NCBI RefSeq assembly: GCF_000153345.1
Contig: NZ_CH724125.1
Coordinates: 606,833-664,629 of the forward strand
Direction: 5' to 3'
Source: Neptuniibacter caesariensis
Lineage (GTDB): Bacteria; Pseudomonadota; Gammaproteobacteria; Pseudomonadales; Balneatricaceae
DNA length: 57,797 nucleotides
The position numbers and the translations under genes are program-made. Below are positions 1 through 9,597 of the stretch, piece after piece; position 1 is the first letter of the stretch; the number at the start of each line of letters is the position of its first letter. The notes beneath the pieces are model-generated. The model worked only from the letters and a program-made list of their open reading frames with translations. It was not told the origin of the DNA and searched no databases.

Positions 1-198
1 CTTCATTGCCGTTTTGGGTAGCGCTTCTACTGATTCATAGCCGTTAAATAACGCCGGTATGCTTTGCATATCCGGAGCTGCTTGCTGCGGAAAAAGATAA
101 ACAACAGAGCGGTAGCGAATATCAGTTTCGCCACTTTCAGCGAAAGCCGGTAAAGCAGCCATTGAAAACAGGCAGACAATCCATCCCAGAAATTTCAT
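1..198 (-). CDS. Secreted protein, 3' part outside window
   Basis: The reading frame runs from an ATG at 198 to the left edge without a stop, giving the first 66 residues. The start is MKFLGWIVCLFSMAALPAFA, a clear signal peptide with an AFA-type cleavage site, so the product is exported. An AAGGA-type ribosome site lies a suitable distance upstream. The visible mature part contains a DIRYRSVVYLFPQQ stretch that I cannot place in a family. Function unknown; the C-terminal part is missing from the window. Confidence 0.6.
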   Translation of the reverse strand, partial: MKFLGWIVCLFSMAALPAFAESGETDIRYRSVVYLFPQQAAPDMQSIPALFNGYESVEALPKTAMK

Positions 199-228
199 TA
201 TTTGCATCCTTGATTTATAGCTCTACTT

Positions 229-1341
229 TCAGCGCTGTTTCTTAAATGGAAACACCTGCTGCTTTAACATCCCTACTGGAATGTAATCCCCTGCAACTCC
301 GTACTTCTCAGGCCATTCCTTCTGCCCTTTTACAGCGGTACCCAACAGATAATCCAGAAATGAAAAGTGAGCTGCATAATTTCGATCTATTGCGGCTTTA
401 TCTGAGGAATGGTGCCAGTGATGAAATTGCGGGGTGACAATAATGTATTTCAACCAACCAAATTTCACTTGAACATTTGCATGGTTAAAGACAGCCTGAA
501 TTCCCACAATAATCACATATAGATCGATAATCGCTTCGGAAAACCCTAATACAAAAATGGGGGTCAGCACCAGGCAGCGCGTAGCGATCAGTTCCAGAAT
601 ATGCTGTCTGGAACCCGCTAACCAATCCATATGTTTTGCACTATGGTGCACGGCGTGAAAACGCCAAAGCAATGGTATCTCGTGGTAGCCTCTGTGCGCC
701 GTATATTGCACCATATCCGCAACCAGGATAATCAGGAACAACTGCACCGCAAATGGCAGATCATTGATGAGCCTTTGAATATCATCCGATACAGCCCAAC
801 CGAAAGCACCATGGACAAATTTATTGGTCAGTAGAAGGACAAAACCAACAATCAAATGGTTGAGCAGGAAATGGTTCAGGTCACCCTGCCACTCAGGCCT
901 GAGTACTGGCTGTTCCCGACGATGGGGAATCAGTTTCTCGATTAAAACAAAGATCAATGTGGAGCCGAGCAGATCCAGGATAAACCAATCCAGCCCCAGG
1001 TAGTATGCACCTTGTTGCCACTCACCCACTTCAACCCGATTGCCACCGAGTGCGACCGTAACCGCTATAAATATCCAGGCAATGGTGCCAAGACGTTTCC
1101 GGCGGTTGCGAATGAAATTAAGTAAACCAAGACTCCCCGATATGACCAGGCTGATAAACATGACATGCCTTAACAGCTCTACATCATAAGCCTGGCGAAG
1201 TTCAGGCGTGGTGAGATATTGAGGGAAATGGAACGCTAAAACACCCAGAAAGCTAAGAACGGCTAGAAAGCAGGCAATATACCCACTGATATTCCCTTCA
1301 CCCAACTTAAGGTGCCCTTCCGGTAAATAAGCCTTAGTCAT
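229..1341 (-). CDS. Sterol desaturase / fatty acid hydroxylase family membrane protein
   Basis: The 370-residue protein has several hydrophobic segments and the histidine clusters of the non-haem di-iron fatty acid hydroxylase superfamily: HRGYH (216-220), HAVHH (229-233) and HHWHH (307-311). Members hydroxylate or desaturate lipid chains or sterol-like molecules at the inner membrane. The histidine half is preceded by about 130 residues with extra membrane spans, so it is longer than minimal members. The substrate cannot be read from sequence. It lies 78 bp downstream of another small membrane protein gene on the same strand and could be cotranscribed with it. Confidence 0.88.
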   Translation of the reverse strand: MTKAYLPEGHLKLGEGNISGYIACFLAVLSFLGVLAFHFPQYLTTPELRQAYDVELLRHVMFISLVISGSLGLLNFIRNRRKRLGTIAWIFIAVTVALGGNRVEVGEWQQGAYYLGLDWFILDLLGSTLIFVLIEKLIPHRREQPVLRPEWQGDLNHFLLNHLIVGFVLLLTNKFVHGAFGWAVSDDIQRLINDLPFAVQLFLIILVADMVQYTAHRGYHEIPLLWRFHAVHHSAKHMDWLAGSRQHILELIATRCLVLTPIFVLGFSEAIIDLYVIIVGIQAVFNHANVQVKFGWLKYIIVTPQFHHWHHSSDKAAIDRNYAAHFSFLDYLLGTAVKGQKEWPEKYGVAGDYIPVGMLKQQVFPFKKQR

Positions 1342-1419
1342 TGATATCCTTATCTAAATCAGCATATTGATCAGCAACTCTATCAGCTTGTCACCGGGGT
1401 TAAAACCAGTGCCTGGCAG

Positions 1420-1971
1420 TTAATCAATAAGCAAATGACCAAAATAGGCAAACACGCCCATCATAATCCCGGTAAACAACTGCGCATGTACAAGATAGGA
1501 GAACTTTCGTAGCTCCTTAGGTGAGTAGCGCCAGCTAATAAACATCCCAAAGGCCCCTTGCCACAAGAGCAAAGCCAATACAGCCGGGAAGAACAGAATA
1601 TGCATTGGCAGACCTACCATCACAACATGTAGCAAACTCACTGCGATAGCGGCAATACCGAAGTAGATATGTGTCCGATCAAGATAAGTAATCAGCGTCT
1701 TAAAGTATCTAGCATCAACCGGGCTGGAATACGACGGGAGCAGGCGTTTCGAAAACCCGCCTTTACCCAGGACCACCTTAAGGAGTGTTCGCAAATAGAT
1801 GAACACAACAAGCCACAAAGCAATCTCACCTAACCCTTCACCAATCTCAAACAGAATAGTTTCATGTTCTTCAATTGCGGGATATTTGACACTGATGAAT
1901 AGGTAATAACCGATCGAGATCAGAACGGTCGCAAGGGTAAAGAAAAGTATCTTTCTTAGTTCAGCCGACAT
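1420..1971 (-). CDS. Small polytopic membrane protein with paired histidines
   Basis: The product has 183 residues and about four or five transmembrane segments. Histidines sit in or near helices in THIYFG, LLHVVMVG, LVHAQLF and YFGHLL, a spacing reminiscent of b-type haem membrane proteins or ferric-reductase-like transmembrane domains; that resemblance is inference. There are no flavin or NAD domains. The gene precedes the fatty-acid-hydroxylase-like gene on the same strand, so an electron-transfer role for that oxygenase is conceivable but unproven. Reported as unknown function. Confidence 0.7.
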   Translation of the reverse strand: MSAELRKILFFTLATVLISIGYYLFISVKYPAIEEHETILFEIGEGLGEIALWLVVFIYLRTLLKVVLGKGGFSKRLLPSYSSPVDARYFKTLITYLDRTHIYFGIAAIAVSLLHVVMVGLPMHILFFPAVLALLLWQGAFGMFISWRYSPKELRKFSYLVHAQLFTGIMMGVFAYFGHLLID

Positions 1972-2056
1972 AAAAAAACCTTAAACCAGACGTTGTGTTA
2001 TCACTATCATACAAATCAGGCTTAAGGTTTTATTAAAAACATCCAATTAAATGGGT

Positions 2057-2818
2057 TTAGCTTCTGATGCGATAGCCCGTTCTAAATATCCAACTGATAA
2101 TTACCAGACATGTCACCATAAATAATGTTGTCATCCCCAGGCTGAGGACCACATTAACGTCGGCAACCCCATAGAAGGCCCAACGGAATCCGCTCACCAG
2201 ATAAACCACCGGATTAAATAAAGAGATGGTTTGCCATGGTTCTGGCAGCATATTGATCGAATAGAACGCCCCACCCAGAAAGGTCAGCGGGGTAATGACC
2301 ATCAAAGGGATCACCTGCAACTTCTGGAAGTCATCGGCCCAGATTCCGATAATGAAGCCGAACAGACTGAAGGTAACGGCGGTCATCACCAGAAAAGCCA
2401 GCATCCAGAACGGGTGTACGATCGTGTAATCCACAAACAGCTTGGCGGTCAGCAGAATCAACAATCCCAGCATCACCGATTTGGTCGCAGCCGCCCCAAC
2501 ATAGCCCGCCACGATCTCAAACGGTGAAACCGGCGCAGAGAGGACCTCATAGATCGTCCCTGAGAATTTTGGAAAAAAGATCCCAAACGACGCATTAGAA
2601 ATGCTCTCACTGAGAAGCGACAGCATCACCAGGCCCGGAATTATAAACGCGGCATAGCTTACCCCGTCGATCTCACCCATTCGCGAACCGATGGCCGTTC
2701 CAAACACAATAAAATAAAGAGAGGTCGATAATACCGGTGAAGCAATACTCTGCATCAGCGTTCGGAAGGTACGTGCCATTTCAAATTTGTAGATGGCCAT
2801 AATTCCATAAATGTTCAT
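2057..2818 (-). CDS. yadH: ABC-2 type transporter permease, YadH-like
   Basis: The 253-residue protein has six predicted membrane segments. It shows the ABC-2 permease pattern closely matching E. coli Yad[17 protein letters not shown] near the N-terminus, VPGL-type [11 protein letters not shown], and the [17 protein letters not shown] motif before the last helices. It forms the membrane channel of a YadG-YadH exporter whose substrate is unknown. Its ATG directly follows the stop of the ATPase gene (TAAATG), so the two are translationally coupled. Confidence 0.9.
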   Translation of the reverse strand: MNIYGIMAIYKFEMARTFRTLMQSIASPVLSTSLYFIVFGTAIGSRMGEIDGVSYAAFIIPGLVMLSLLSESISNASFGIFFPKFSGTIYEVLSAPVSPFEIVAGYVGAAATKSVMLGLLILLTAKLFVDYTIVHPFWMLAFLVMTAVTFSLFGFIIGIWADDFQKLQVIPLMVITPLTFLGGAFYSINMLPEPWQTISLFNPVVYLVSGFRWAFYGVADVNVVLSLGMTTLFMVTCLVIISWIFRTGYRIRS

Positions 2819-3739
2819 TTACTGCTCCTGTACCAACTCTACAAAGATATCTTCAAGTGAACTCTCACTAGAGTTCAGATCTTTAATCGCAATACCTGAT
2901 TCGTTCATTCGGCTCAGTAGCAACGCAACCTGATCACTCTGGGCACTTTCATATTCAAATCGCAGGTAATCACCACCCTCTTCGAGAAACAGATTAAATT
3001 CAGATAGGGTCGGTGGAATTTCTGACAATGGTTCGGTCAGATGCAGGCTTAAGCTCTTCTTGCCCAGCTTTGACATTAACGCCTGTTTCTCCTCAACCAG
3101 AATGATCTCACCTTTTCGGATCACCCCAATTCGATCGGCCATCTCCTCAGCTTCTTCGATATAGTGAGTCGTCAAAATAATGGTTACACCATTCTCACGG
3201 AGCTGACGAACCATCTCCCACATATCTTTACGCAGCTCAACATCAACACCGGCAGTTGGTTCATCAAGGAAGAGAATTTCTGGCTCATGGGACAGCGCTT
3301 TAGCGATCATAACCCTACGCTTCATCCCGCCTGATAGCTCACGCATCTTCGCGTGACGTTTATCCCATAAGGAGAGCTGCTTCAGAATCTGCTCGATATA
3401 AGCTTTGTCCGGCGCTTTGCCAAACAAGCCCCGACTGAAGTTAACCGTTGCCCAGACAGTTTCAAAAGCATCGGTGGTAAGTTCCTGAGGGACCAGACCG
3501 ATTTTAGTTCTTGCCATACGGTAGTCAGAAGCGATATCAAACCCGTCAGCACTAACAGACCCGGAACTGCCGCGGGCGATGCCACAAATAATACTGATTA
3601 GTGTTGTTTTGCCGGCACCGTTAGGCCCCAGCAGGGCAAAAATCTCTCCACGTCGAATATCCAGATTTACCCCTCTTAGGGCGGTAAAGCCAGAATCATA
3701 GGTTTTATTGAGATCCTTAACCTGAATAATATGCGGCAT
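2819..3739 (-). CDS. yadG: ABC transporter ATP-binding protein, YadG-like
   Basis: The 306-residue ATPase carries Walker [10 protein letters not shown], the signature LSGGMKRR, Walker [11 protein letters not shown] and switch histidine in [15 protein letters not shown]. The length and the [14 protein letters not shown] stretch match the YadG subgroup of ABC-2 exporters. The C-terminal 80 residues form the usual regulatory extension ending in [12 protein letters not shown]. It pairs with the permease encoded immediately downstream to energise export of an unknown molecule. It heads a two-gene operon. Confidence 0.92.
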   Translation of the reverse strand: MPHIIQVKDLNKTYDSGFTALRGVNLDIRRGEIFALLGPNGAGKTTLISIICGIARGSSGSVSADGFDIASDYRMARTKIGLVPQELTTDAFETVWATVNFSRGLFGKAPDKAYIEQILKQLSLWDKRHAKMRELSGGMKRRVMIAKALSHEPEILFLDEPTAGVDVELRKDMWEMVRQLRENGVTIILTTHYIEEAEEMADRIGVIRKGEIILVEEKQALMSKLGKKSLSLHLTEPLSEIPPTLSEFNLFLEEGGDYLRFEYESAQSDQVALLLSRMNESGIAIKDLNSSESSLEDIFVELVQEQ

Positions 3740-3938
3740 AAAAAGCGCATCCTGCTGTAATTAGAAACAAGGAGTTATAGTAGAGATATTCGATAGCTGT
3801 CGCTAGGTGCATAAAAGTAAACTCACTGTTACCTAAAACGAAACAGCCAGGCTTTTAATGTGAAATAATGGGCCTCAAGCTCACTTAAAGAAATGAGAGT
3901 GAAGCCCTGTCGGATGGACTTTTTTGTTCTTAGGCTCC

Positions 3939-4184
3939 TTAGTTACGAGCAGCCTGAAGCTGTTCGAATAGAGAATCTTTTAGAATAGCCCGGTCATGTT
4001 TGAGTTGATGCATCGCTTGATCATCAATGGGTGAACTTCTTAGTTCCAGAGTACGGATCTCTTTGTCCAGTGAATGATATTTTTTGGACTCCGTAGCAAA
4101 CTTCAAATTAGTTTCTGTCAGATCTGCAATCACATCCAGATATTCGGGAAAGTCGTGAACCAGAGAGTGGTCTTCGCCTAACAT
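3939..4184 (-). CDS. YdcH-like DUF465 protein
   Basis: This is a small, charged, predicted helical protein of 81 residues. It has the HDFPEY motif near the N-terminus followed by HSLDKEIRTLE and LKHDRAILKD, typical of the DUF465/YdcH family, which form short coiled coils of unknown role. An earlier in-frame ATG exists at 4205, but a strong AAGGAGG ribosome site lies inside that extension, six bases before the ATG at 4184, so the shorter start is preferred. It stands alone with its own leader. Confidence 0.85.
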   Translation of the reverse strand: MLGEDHSLVHDFPEYLDVIADLTETNLKFATESKKYHSLDKEIRTLELRSSPIDDQAMHQLKHDRAILKDSLFEQLQAARN

Positions 4185-4297
4185 ATAGCCTCCTTCGTGC
4201 GCCATGTGACGGATAACTAAAAGTTAGTAATAAACACCCCTTCTCTCCAGCTAGCTAACATGAAAAAAACTACACAAGACCTCAGGTCAAAAACACC

Positions 4298-5254
4298 TTA
4301 CTCATCCCAGATATCTTCCAGGGTGTAAAAGCCCTCGTCTTTAATCCAGAACTCACCGGTAATATACCGACGCGCCAGATCTATTTCGGCGATTTTATTA
4401 ACCTGTTCTTCGCTCAGATTCAGATGCCTGGAATCCAGGTTCTGCTTCTGTCTGTCCAAGTGGGTTGATTTAGGTATCGTGCTAATCCCCTGGCTATTCA
4501 ACCAAGCGATTATCACTTGGGCCGCCGACGCTGAAAGTTCCTTTGCAATCTCACCAATTACGCTATTTTCAAGCAGTACGGGCTCACCTGCTTGTTTCAG
4601 GGGATCAGGTCGATCTGATGAACCCAGTGGAGAATAAGCGGTCAGGTGAATACCTGCCCCCTGACAGAAATTTACCAGATCGGCCTGCTGCAAGTAGGGA
4701 TGCAACTCCACCTGGTTTACAGCCGGTTTAAATGGGGTGTTTTCAAGGAGCACTTTAAGCTTCTTAACCGTGAAATTACTGACACCATAGTGCCTGACAA
4801 GCCCCTCCGCACTTAGCTGATTCATGTTTAGCCATGTATCAGGGTAAGGCAGTAAAACTGGATCAACAAAGTCATCCGCCGTTCGCATCCCATGCCCCTT
4901 TTTCAGCGGAATCGGCCAATGCATAAGGTAGAGGTCCAGATATTCCAACTGAAGATCATGAAGCGTGGATATAAGCGCAGGCTTGATATCTTCAGCCGCA
5001 AAACTATCACACCAAAGCTTAGAGGTGATCCAAAGCTCATCACGAGAGACCGTGCCAGCGTTTATTTGGTCCGCAATTGCCTGCCCTATCTCGGCTTCAT
5101 TACCATATACTGATGCGCAATCTATATGGCGGTAACCCACTTCAATTGCAGATTTTACCGCCTCATACACTTCTCCTGGCTTGGCTTTCCAGGTTCCCAA
5201 CCCGATCATCGGCAGAGAATCACCATTAGCACACTGTAATCGTATATTACTCAT
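4298..5254 (-). CDS. Aldo/keto reductase
   Basis: The 318-residue product is a single-domain TIM-barrel NADPH-dependent carbonyl reductase. Visible family marks are IGLGTWK at the start, the catalytic Asp/Tyr region HIDCASVYGNEAEIG, the Lys strand WITSKLW, the His strand LYLMHWPIP, the GVSNF loop, and the C-terminal cofactor motif IPKSTHLDR. The length and the long insert after MHWPIPLKK suit the aldehyde-reductase/xylose-reductase type rather than the short 2,5-diketogluconate reductases. The physiological aldehyde or ketone cannot be told. It is monocistronic as far as can be seen. Confidence 0.92.
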   Translation of the reverse strand: MSNIRLQCANGDSLPMIGLGTWKAKPGEVYEAVKSAIEVGYRHIDCASVYGNEAEIGQAIADQINAGTVSRDELWITSKLWCDSFAAEDIKPALISTLHDLQLEYLDLYLMHWPIPLKKGHGMRTADDFVDPVLLPYPDTWLNMNQLSAEGLVRHYGVSNFTVKKLKVLLENTPFKPAVNQVELHPYLQQADLVNFCQGAGIHLTAYSPLGSSDRPDPLKQAGEPVLLENSVIGEIAKELSASAAQVIIAWLNSQGISTIPKSTHLDRQKQNLDSRHLNLSEEQVNKIAEIDLARRYITGEFWIKDEGFYTLEDIWDE

Positions 5255-5393
5255 TACTTTTCGTCCTTATTTCCGCTCTGCTTATGATACAAAAATCTTA
5301 GCAAATATAATGCCTGTCATCTCTTAACATTATTCTGTCCCATAATTTAAATACGGTCTTCAATGACCCGACTTACCTTGTGAGGGAATGTAT

Positions 5394-5606
5394 ATGAGTA
5401 GCCCCCTGATACAGAAAACCGCGGATTGGATTCAGCATCAGTTCGATGCAACTGACCAGTTCCCTGAATGTGAAGCACCCGGTCAATTACACGCGTACAA
5501 AAGTTGGACTCATACCCCCGTGACGGATGATGCGGTTAACCAATGGGTTGAAGAATGGATGTCAGCCGATGAGATCTCAGCCTTAAAGCTGCATATTGAT
5601 GCCTAA
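5394..5606 (+). CDS. Small hypothetical protein
   Basis: The gene encodes 70 acidic residues without a signal peptide or membrane segment; several tryptophans are spread through it (ADWIQHQF, SWTH, QWVEEWM). I do not recognise a family. Two ATGs lie six bases apart. The GAGGG ribosome site at 5382-5386 is spaced properly only for the second (5394), so that start is used. It precedes a DMT permease gene on the same strand by about 57 bp. Confidence 0.6.
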   Translation: MSSPLIQKTADWIQHQFDATDQFPECEAPGQLHAYKSWTHTPVTDDAVNQWVEEWMSADEISALKLHIDA

Positions 5607-5663
5607 AAAACTTTTCTAGAGGCATTTTTCCTGTAGACTCACCCGCTTCTTAGACCAAGGCGG

Positions 5664-6563
5664 GTGATAACAGTGCTTTCTGGAGTAGTCTTTGGAGTAT
5701 TGGCAGCATTAATGCAGGCCATCTCCTATCTGTTTTCAGCTTCCTTTATACAGCGTCACAGATCCAGTCCAGTCATGCATCTGATTATGGTGCATATCGT
5801 GATCGGTCTTTTATCCGTGATCAGCCTGCCTCTAATTTGGCATCCTAAAGCCTTTGATATTTCAAATTATTTTATCACTTTGGTCAGTGCGGCAACGACC
5901 TACATGTTTGCCCAGTATGCGCTTTATCAGGCGATTCATAACTCCGTAGCCTCAAGAGTCAGTCCTCTCTTAGGGTTAAAAATCCTGGTTCTGGCTGTCA
6001 TGGGATATGCCCTTTTTGATGAAACCTACACATTCCTTCAGTGGGGAGCTGTAGGGCTTTGTATTGCAGGGGCACTTTGGCTAAGTGCCAGTGGCGGTAA
6101 GATCAGCCTCAAAGCTCTTACCTGGGTGATCATAGCCTGCATTGGTTACGCGCTGTCTGACATCTCGATTTTACACTTAATGAAGCATTTCCAATCACTT
6201 CCACTTTTTGAAGCCGCTCTACTCAGTGTTTCATTAAGTTTTTCACTCTGTGGTTTAACCTCACTTCTGTTTCTACCCAAAATAAAAAGTCTAAAGCTTG
6301 TTATAGCAAGCGCCCCCGCTGCGGTAAGCTGGTTTATAGCCATGCTCTTTCTTTTTGCCTGCTTTGCAGAAATTGGCGTCGTGTTTGGCGGTATAGTTCA
6401 GTCTAGCCGAGGGCTGATCTCTATTCTTCTGGCTTTATTCGTTGTGGCCATGAGCCTAAACTTTTCAGACCCTATTCCTCCCCGTAGTGTTTTAGTGCAG
6501 CGCATCCTTGCTGCAAGCCTGATGATGGTTGCTATCACCCTATTCTCCCTAGATAAGGTTTAA
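5664..6563 (+). CDS. EamA/DMT-family permease
   Basis: The 299-residue protein is almost entirely hydrophobic, with about ten membrane segments in two repeats of five. It has the layout of drug/metabolite transporters of the EamA type (FALDETYTFLQWGAVGLCIAGALWLS-like segment ending the first repeat). Such permeases export amino acids, nucleobases or other metabolites; the substrate is not predictable. The start used is GTG at 5664, with another GTG at 5673 possible. Confidence 0.75.
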   Translation: MITVLSGVVFGVLAALMQAISYLFSASFIQRHRSSPVMHLIMVHIVIGLLSVISLPLIWHPKAFDISNYFITLVSAATTYMFAQYALYQAIHNSVASRVSPLLGLKILVLAVMGYALFDETYTFLQWGAVGLCIAGALWLSASGGKISLKALTWVIIACIGYALSDISILHLMKHFQSLPLFEAALLSVSLSFSLCGLTSLLFLPKIKSLKLVIASAPAAVSWFIAMLFLFACFAEIGVVFGGIVQSSRGLISILLALFVVAMSLNFSDPIPPRSVLVQRILAASLMMVAITLFSLDKV

Positions 6564-6702
6564 TTCATCACTTTTCTCGAAAGAAAATTCATTCCTGGTC
6601 AAACCAATAACTTTTGCTTATATGGATCGTCGCAGATAAAACTTTTAATATTTTTGTAATGAAAATACACTCTAATAAAACGATTGTTTTAACTCCGACG
6701 CA

Positions 6703-7557
6703 GTGAAGTACGTGAGCAGATACCATTCTTTTCTTAACCAACGACTAAAACAGATCGTTAGGTTTATTTTATCCTTATTTTTCACTCAGTTAGCTACGCT
6801 AGCTAATGCCGATGATAAAAAGCTGTTAATCATCGCAGAAGAGTTTGCCCCGTATGAATTCGTTCAGAACGGAAAAGTCGTCGGGATCGATATCGATCTA
6901 TCCAATCGGATCTTTCGCAAAATGGGCTATGAACCCGAATATAAAATCATGCCCTGGAAACGGGCCTGGTATTATGTTCAGGAAGGCATGGCAGATATCA
7001 TTCTTACCACAAGCCGCAAGACACCTCGTGAACCCTATGTTTGGTACCCTGAAGAAGATATGTGGCAAGGCGACTTCGTGTTCTTTTACAAGAAAGGTCG
7101 TTTTAATCCAGAACAGCTTTCTTTGAACTTCGCCAAAAAACATGGCCTGAAAATCGGCATCATTCATGGCAACTCCTATCATAAGCAGTTGTGGGAGCAT
7201 TTCCCTTACCGTGATGGGAGCAGAGAGTTCATGGGAGATCTATCTCTAAACGTCGTTAATCCTCAGCTTGTTCCCGTAGAAACCCTAAAACAGAATATAC
7301 TCAAAGTTGCTGATGGCCGGGTTGATCTGACAATTGCGACAACTACCTATGGTCAATACACCGCTAAACTATTAGGCTTGAGTGATCAGATTGATAACAG
7401 CTCAACAGCGCTTTATTCAAAACGCTATCCTTTAGCTTTTATCAAAAAGTCTTCACATCCTGATATTGAAAAGATCTACCGCGCTTTCGACAGTGAGTTA
7501 AGAGCGTTAAAAGAGACAGGGGAATACGACAAGATTATCGCGAACTGGCTGCAATAG
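6703..7557 (+). CDS. Periplasmic solute-binding protein (SBP family 3 type), likely sensor partner
   Basis: The 284-residue product has an N-terminal signal peptide ending LATLANA and a family-3 solute-binding fold: FAPYEFVQNGKVVGIDIDLS, then KIMPWKRAWYYVQEGMADII, typical of amino-acid-type binders. No ABC permease or ATPase gene is nearby. Instead the stop lies only 32 bp before a membrane GGDEF-EAL gene, so the protein probably reports a periplasmic ligand to that protein, in the manner of the NspS-MbaA pair of Vibrio cholerae. NspS belongs to a different binding-protein family, so this is an analogy only. Start is GTG at 6703. Confidence 0.85.
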   Translation: MKYVSRYHSFLNQRLKQIVRFILSLFFTQLATLANADDKKLLIIAEEFAPYEFVQNGKVVGIDIDLSNRIFRKMGYEPEYKIMPWKRAWYYVQEGMADIILTTSRKTPREPYVWYPEEDMWQGDFVFFYKKGRFNPEQLSLNFAKKHGLKIGIIHGNSYHKQLWEHFPYRDGSREFMGDLSLNVVNPQLVPVETLKQNILKVADGRVDLTIATTTYGQYTAKLLGLSDQIDNSSTALYSKRYPLAFIKKSSHPDIEKIYRAFDSELRALKETGEYDKIIANWLQ

Positions 7558-7589
7558 AGTGAGATTATGTTCGAACACGGGTTTGCCCT

Positions 7590-9557
7590 ATGCAAACTAT
7601 AACCTTTAAGCTAATTATATCTTCCTTGCTGGTCGCTATCCTAACGACGACCGCCTACACCACGTTCGCCTTGCAAAAAACCTTGTCCGAAGTAAACGCT
7701 GAATTTGAAAGCAGTATTGAGCAGTTTAAAGAATCCTATCTCCCCTCTCTTGAAGAAGCGGTCTGGAACTTCAACGATACGCAGGCACAACAAATCATTA
7801 ATGGTGTAACCACATCGGTTTATATCAAACGTATCGAAGTTGAAGCACTACCCTATTTTGAAGTCGAGGCAGGTGAAATGCCTTCGATCACCGAGCCCTC
7901 ATCGTTCTCTCTCAACAGAGAAGGTAAGCGTATTGCAACCATCCGCATTTACCTTGATAAGGGAATTCGCGAGCAGAGAATAAAAGAAGAGATATTTGAA
8001 GCGCTCTACTTTCTTCTGGTGTTTTTTACCTTGCAAACCGCTGCAATATTCCTGGCCGTACGTATGAGTGTTCTTAAGGGTTTACAGGAAATCAGTAGCA
8101 GCGTTGAAAACTACTCTGTAAATCAGTTGGATTCAAAAATTGAGTTTCAATCATCGAAGACTTACGAAATTGAACTGATAAAGGACAGCATTAATCACCT
8201 GATTGAGAGACTTCAGGGAGAACAAACTAAAACCCTTCAATATCAGATGAAGCTCGAAGAAGAATCTAATTATGATTCACTCACTCACCTGCCCAACAGG
8301 AAAAACTGCCAGTTCTACCTTCAGCAGCGCATTGTCAAAGATCTGGCCCTTGGGGAAATTGTCTACGTCATTCATATCGACTTTCTAAACTTTAAGTCGA
8401 TCAATAGCCTGTATGGTAGTCATATGGGTGATCAGTTCCTGATCACCGCTAAGCATAAGCTAGAAACTATCCTTGAAGAGAACTTTTACATTTCAAGATA
8501 TGGAAGCGATCGCTTTGTCGTAGTGAACTACAACCCTTTCCATCGCCATGAAGTGGAACTGATTGTAGACCTGCTAAAAAAAGAGCTGGAGAGCCCTGTT
8601 GCCCTCTCACAGGATGTTTCAGATTTCTCACTGAACGTCTCAATCGGGATTGTTACGTTCCCCCACGATTTTTCTTCAGCAGAAGCGCTATTACTTGCCT
8701 CTGAGAGAATGGCCAAAGAATCCAGAAAGCTGTCGCGACCTGTTTACTATGAGAAGGCACTGGATATGGAGATTAATGAGCGTGATCAGATCAGGCAATC
8801 ATTGACCACAGCATTAAAGAAAGAAGAGTTCAGTCTCAATTATCAGCCTATCGTTAATCTCTCAGATGGGTCTATTCACGGATACGAAGCTCTCATTCGT
8901 TGGCATAGCCCTGAGCTGGGCTTCATTCCACCCGATCGTTTTATCGAGATTGCTGAAGATGAAAGCTTGATCATTCCTATTGAGGAATGGGTCATCAACA
9001 CGGCGTGTCGGGATATTTCGCAACTGTCCGTGTTGAATAATCTTAAAATTAAAATCGCAATCAACATCTCTTACCAGCATTTTATTTCGGATCGTTTTAT
9101 TCCAAATCTGCAACGGGCAATCAGCAAAGTCGACCTTCACCCAGAGCAGATCGAAATTGAACTAACTGAACGAGTACTGGCTGAAGATGCCTATCAGGTG
9201 GAAACCAAAATTCAGCGCTTGAAGCAGATGGGCATTAAAGTATCGATTGATGATTTCGGAACCGGATTCTCAGCACTCAACTATTTGAAAGATTTCTCTT
9301 TTGATACCCTGAAAATTGATAAATCATTCGTTCAGTCAATGCTATCGAATGAACGCAACCTGGCTCTCGTTAAGAATATTATTCGGCTAGCCCATGATCT
9401 GGATATTGAGGTAATCGCTGAAGGTATCGAGTTAGAGCACCAATACCAGAGCCTTGCTAAGATGAGATGCAACTTTGGACAAGGCTATCTGATGAGCCGA
9501 CCAGTCCCTTTCAAAGAGTTAAATCCCACAACCACTTTCAGCCCCTCTGACAAATAA
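7590..9557 (+). CDS. Membrane GGDEF-EAL protein, likely c-di-GMP phosphodiesterase
   Basis: The protein has 655 residues. An N-terminal helix and a second helix near residues 135-155 bracket a periplasmic sensor containing YLPSLEEAVWNFND, then a HAMP-like linker, a GGDEF domain (about 225-390) and an EAL domain (about 400-645). The GGDEF motif is degenerate (RYGSDRFVV), so cyclase activity is unlikely. The EAL domain keeps YEALIRW, the Asn of INISYQHF, LTERVL, DDFGTGFSALNYL, LKIDKSF and IAEGIE, so c-di-GMP hydrolysis is expected. The gene follows the solute-binding protein gene in an apparent two-gene operon, suggesting ligand control of c-di-GMP turnover. Confidence 0.92.
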   Translation: MQTITFKLIISSLLVAILTTTAYTTFALQKTLSEVNAEFESSIEQFKESYLPSLEEAVWNFNDTQAQQIINGVTTSVYIKRIEVEALPYFEVEAGEMPSITEPSSFSLNREGKRIATIRIYLDKGIREQRIKEEIFEALYFLLVFFTLQTAAIFLAVRMSVLKGLQEISSSVENYSVNQLDSKIEFQSSKTYEIELIKDSINHLIERLQGEQTKTLQYQMKLEEESNYDSLTHLPNRKNCQFYLQQRIVKDLALGEIVYVIHIDFLNFKSINSLYGSHMGDQFLITAKHKLETILEENFYISRYGSDRFVVVNYNPFHRHEVELIVDLLKKELESPVALSQDVSDFSLNVSIGIVTFPHDFSSAEALLLASERMAKESRKLSRPVYYEKALDMEINERDQIRQSLTTALKKEEFSLNYQPIVNLSDGSIHGYEALIRWHSPELGFIPPDRFIEIAEDESLIIPIEEWVINTACRDISQLSVLNNLKIKIAINISYQHFISDRFIPNLQRAISKVDLHPEQIEIELTERVLAEDAYQVETKIQRLKQMGIKVSIDDFGTGFSALNYLKDFSFDTLKIDKSFVQSMLSNERNLALVKNIIRLAHDLDIEVIAEGIELEHQYQSLAKMRCNFGQGYLMSRPVPFKELNPTTTFSPSDK

Positions 9558-9597
9558 GCTATAGTCCCTGGTCTGGTTTTCAAGCTGAAGCGGGCCT

